From NCBI GenBank assembly GCA_963851415.1, contig CAWKPF010000003.1, forward strand, positions 62,001 through 126,000: 64,000 nucleotides of DNA. Reading direction: 5' to 3'. Within the stretch, counting starts at the first letter, position 1; each line of letters begins with the position of its first letter. Positions 62,561-64,000 of the stretch are shown in pieces. Source of the DNA: CAWKPF01 sp963851415 (GTDB lineage: Bacteria; Acidobacteriota; Thermoanaerobaculia; Multivoradales; Multivoraceae). Both the position numbers and the translations under genes were made by a program. Below the pieces are notes generated by a model. The model was given only the letters and a program-made list of their open reading frames with translations. It was not told the DNA's origin and searched no databases.

Positions 62561-63990
62561 CGTCGAAGGACCCCACCGGCAGGAAGGGAGAGCCTCGCTC
62601 AGACGAGCCGTCCTCCGCGACGCGCGGTGGTGCCACCGTGCTGTTGGTGGACGATGAGGAGTATGTGCGGGATTCTCTGGTCGAGATCCTCGAGCGTCGG
62701 GGCCTCGACGTCCGCACGGCCGGTGACGGTGAGGCGGCGCTGCAGGCGAGCCGACTCGATGGGACCCAGATCGTGATCACCGATCTCCGGATGCCCGGGA
62801 TGGACGGGGCGACTCTGGTGTCGGAGCTGAGCGAGCGGCGCCCGGAGTTGCCGGTGATCGTGCTCACCGCACACGGTACCGTTGCCTCGGCGGTGGAGTG
62901 CCTTCGCGCCGGCGCGGTGGACTATCTCCTCAAACCGGTCGACCCGAACGAGCTTCTACTCGCGATCGAGCGCTGTCTACGGGAGTCGTCGCGGCGCCGT
63001 GAACTGGCCTACCTGCGCGACACCACATCGCGCCCGGGTACCCCGATCGGAGACAGCGCCGCCTGGAAGGAGGTTCTCGCTCTCGCCGAGCGGGTCGCAT
63101 CCAGTGACAGCTCGGTTCTGCTGATCGGCGAATCGGGCACGGGGAAGGAAGAGGTCGCTCGCTATATCCACCGGCTGAGCGCGCGTCGCGACGAGGCGCT
63201 GGTGGTAGTCAACTGCGCCGCCATACCCGCCGAGCTCTTCGAAAGTGAGCTGTTCGGGCACAAGCGGGGCGCTTTCACCGGTGCGGTGGCCGATCGGGAA
63301 GGGCGATTTCAGGTCGCGGATCACGGCACGCTGGTGCTGGACGAGATCAATTCGCTTCCCCTCGTGGCGCAGGCCAAGTTGCTACGGGCCCTCCAGGACG
63401 GCAGCTTCGAGCGAGTGGGAGACAGCCGGCCGACCACCGTCGATGTTCGCCTGCTGTGTGCCGCGAACGTCGACCTGGAGAGTGAAGTGGAATCGGGCCG
63501 GTTTCGCTCCGATCTCTACTATCGGATCAACGTGGTGACCCTGACCCTGCCTCCGCTACGCAGCCGGCGGGAGGACATCGCGGTGTTGGCTCGGGCCTTC
63601 GTGCCCGAGCTCGCCAGCCGCTTGAATCGACCGGTCCGAGGATTGAGCGCCGAGGCGCTGGCGCTGCTGGAGAGCTACGAGTGGCCGGGCAATGTGCGTG
63701 AGCTGCGCAACGTGCTCGAGCGGGGAGTGCTGCTGGCTCGTGGCGAGTGGCTAGACGTCGAGGCGCTCCCCTTCGGCCCGGCGGAGTCGCGAGATCCCGG
63801 TGGCTCGAGTCTCGATCTGCGCCAGCGGCTGCGTACGGTCGAGCGCCAGACGCTGATCGACGCGCTCGAAAGCGCCGCCGGAGTGCGGCGAGAGGCGGCT
63901 CGACTGCTCGGGATCGACGAGCGCAATCTCTCCTACTATCTGCGCAAGAACGATCTGATGGATTGGAGCTCCGAGAGGTCTCCAGAGTGA
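62557..63990 (+). CDS. NtrC-family sigma-54 response regulator
   Basis: 477 residues beginning with GTG. The receiver (30-145) has VDDEEYVRD and the acceptor Asp in VITDLRMPG. The AAA+ domain (170-400) has Walker A GESGTGKE, the sigma-54-contacting GAFTGA, LDEINSL and the arginine-finger region RSDLYYRINV. A Fis-type DNA-binding domain ends the protein (REAARLLGIDERNLSYYLRK). It activates sigma-54 promoters, and targets are unknown. A GTG at 63987-63989 may begin another overlapping gene that leaves the window. Confidence 0.95.
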   Translation: MTSKDPTGRKGEPRSDEPSSATRGGATVLLVDDEEYVRDSLVEILERRGLDVRTAGDGEAALQASRLDGTQIVITDLRMPGMDGATLVSELSERRPELPVIVLTAHGTVASAVECLRAGAVDYLLKPVDPNELLLAIERCLRESSRRRELAYLRDTTSRPGTPIGDSAAWKEVLALAERVASSDSSVLLIGESGTGKEEVARYIHRLSARRDEALVVVNCAAIPAELFESELFGHKRGAFTGAVADREGRFQVADHGTLVLDEINSLPLVAQAKLLRALQDGSFERVGDSRPTTVDVRLLCAANVDLESEVESGRFRSDLYYRINVVTLTLPPLRSRREDIAVLARAFVPELASRLNRPVRGLSAEALALLESYEWPGNVRELRNVLERGVLLARGEWLDVEALPFGPAESRDPGGSSLDLRQRLRTVERQTLIDALESAAGVRREAARLLGIDERNLSYYLRKNDLMDWSSERSPE

Positions 63991-64000
63991 GCGGCGCGAC

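Overview
The window is 64 kb of GC-rich, gene-dense bacterial chromosome with about 55 protein-coding genes, frequent ATGA/GTGA/TGATG stop-start overlaps and many GTG or TTG starts. I see no rRNA, tRNA, CRISPR array, transposase or phage genes. The gene mix suggests an Acidobacteriota member, possibly of the Thermoanaerobaculia: an Oar-like TonB-dependent receptor with a carboxypeptidase-regulatory N-terminus, quinoproteins, two CRTAC1 (FG-GAP plus ASPIC/UnbV) proteins paired with TPR proteins, a reaction-centre-type cytochrome c with TPRs, Calx-beta proteins, and a conserved C-terminal module on secreted proteins. This placement is inference from gene families; no phylogenetic marker was analysed.

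Layout. 1-8.4 kb: the 3' end of a beta/gamma-crystallin array, a blue-copper/Calx-beta protein with an outer-membrane barrel partner, YceI, a quinohemoprotein alcohol dehydrogenase and a second PQQ-like propeller. 8.6-17.3 kb: SDR, a three-gene operon (glycosyltransferase, nucleosidase, SPL-type radical SAM), DUF599, DUF362, a selenocysteine-containing SelD read through an in-frame TGA, and CreD. 17.3-28.4 kb: dihaem cytochrome, histidine kinase/response regulator, kbl and a frameshifted tdh for threonine catabolism, DUF502, an ECF sigma/membrane anti-sigma/DUF4097 operon, PIN-PhoH ATPase and DUF1499. 28.5-34.3 kb: TauE, an HExxH protein, an AI-2E-type permease, DUF3052, small membrane proteins and a tRNA-queuosine mannosyltransferase-like enzyme.

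34.3-50 kb: TonB, a PA-domain metalloprotease with a small secreted partner, a 1067-residue TonB-dependent receptor with a clear promoter and terminator, and two CRTAC1-TPR gene pairs facing each other across a NUDIX gene, then an ornithine-cyclodeaminase-family enzyme. 50-64 kb: LOG-type phosphoribohydrolase, endonuclease III, an orphan 3' fragment of a sigma-54 activator, a GYD protein, and a four-gene degradative cluster (PIG-L deacetylase, two ceramidase-fold hydrolases, PVC-type cytochrome with HEAT repeats). An MIO ammonia-lyase and an NtrB/NtrC-type pair complete the window.

Themes are periplasmic and outer-membrane biology (TonB and receptor, quinoproteins, cytochromes, large secreted proteins) and degradation of amino acids and amide-linked lipids or sugars. 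Most notable: the UGA-encoded selenocysteine of SelD, the SPL-nucleosidase operon, the shared C-terminal module on two secreted proteins, the apparently permuted metalloprotease, and the deacetylase/ceramidase/cytochrome cluster. Two genes carry single-base frameshifts at the same 12-mer, which looks more like sequencing error than decay.
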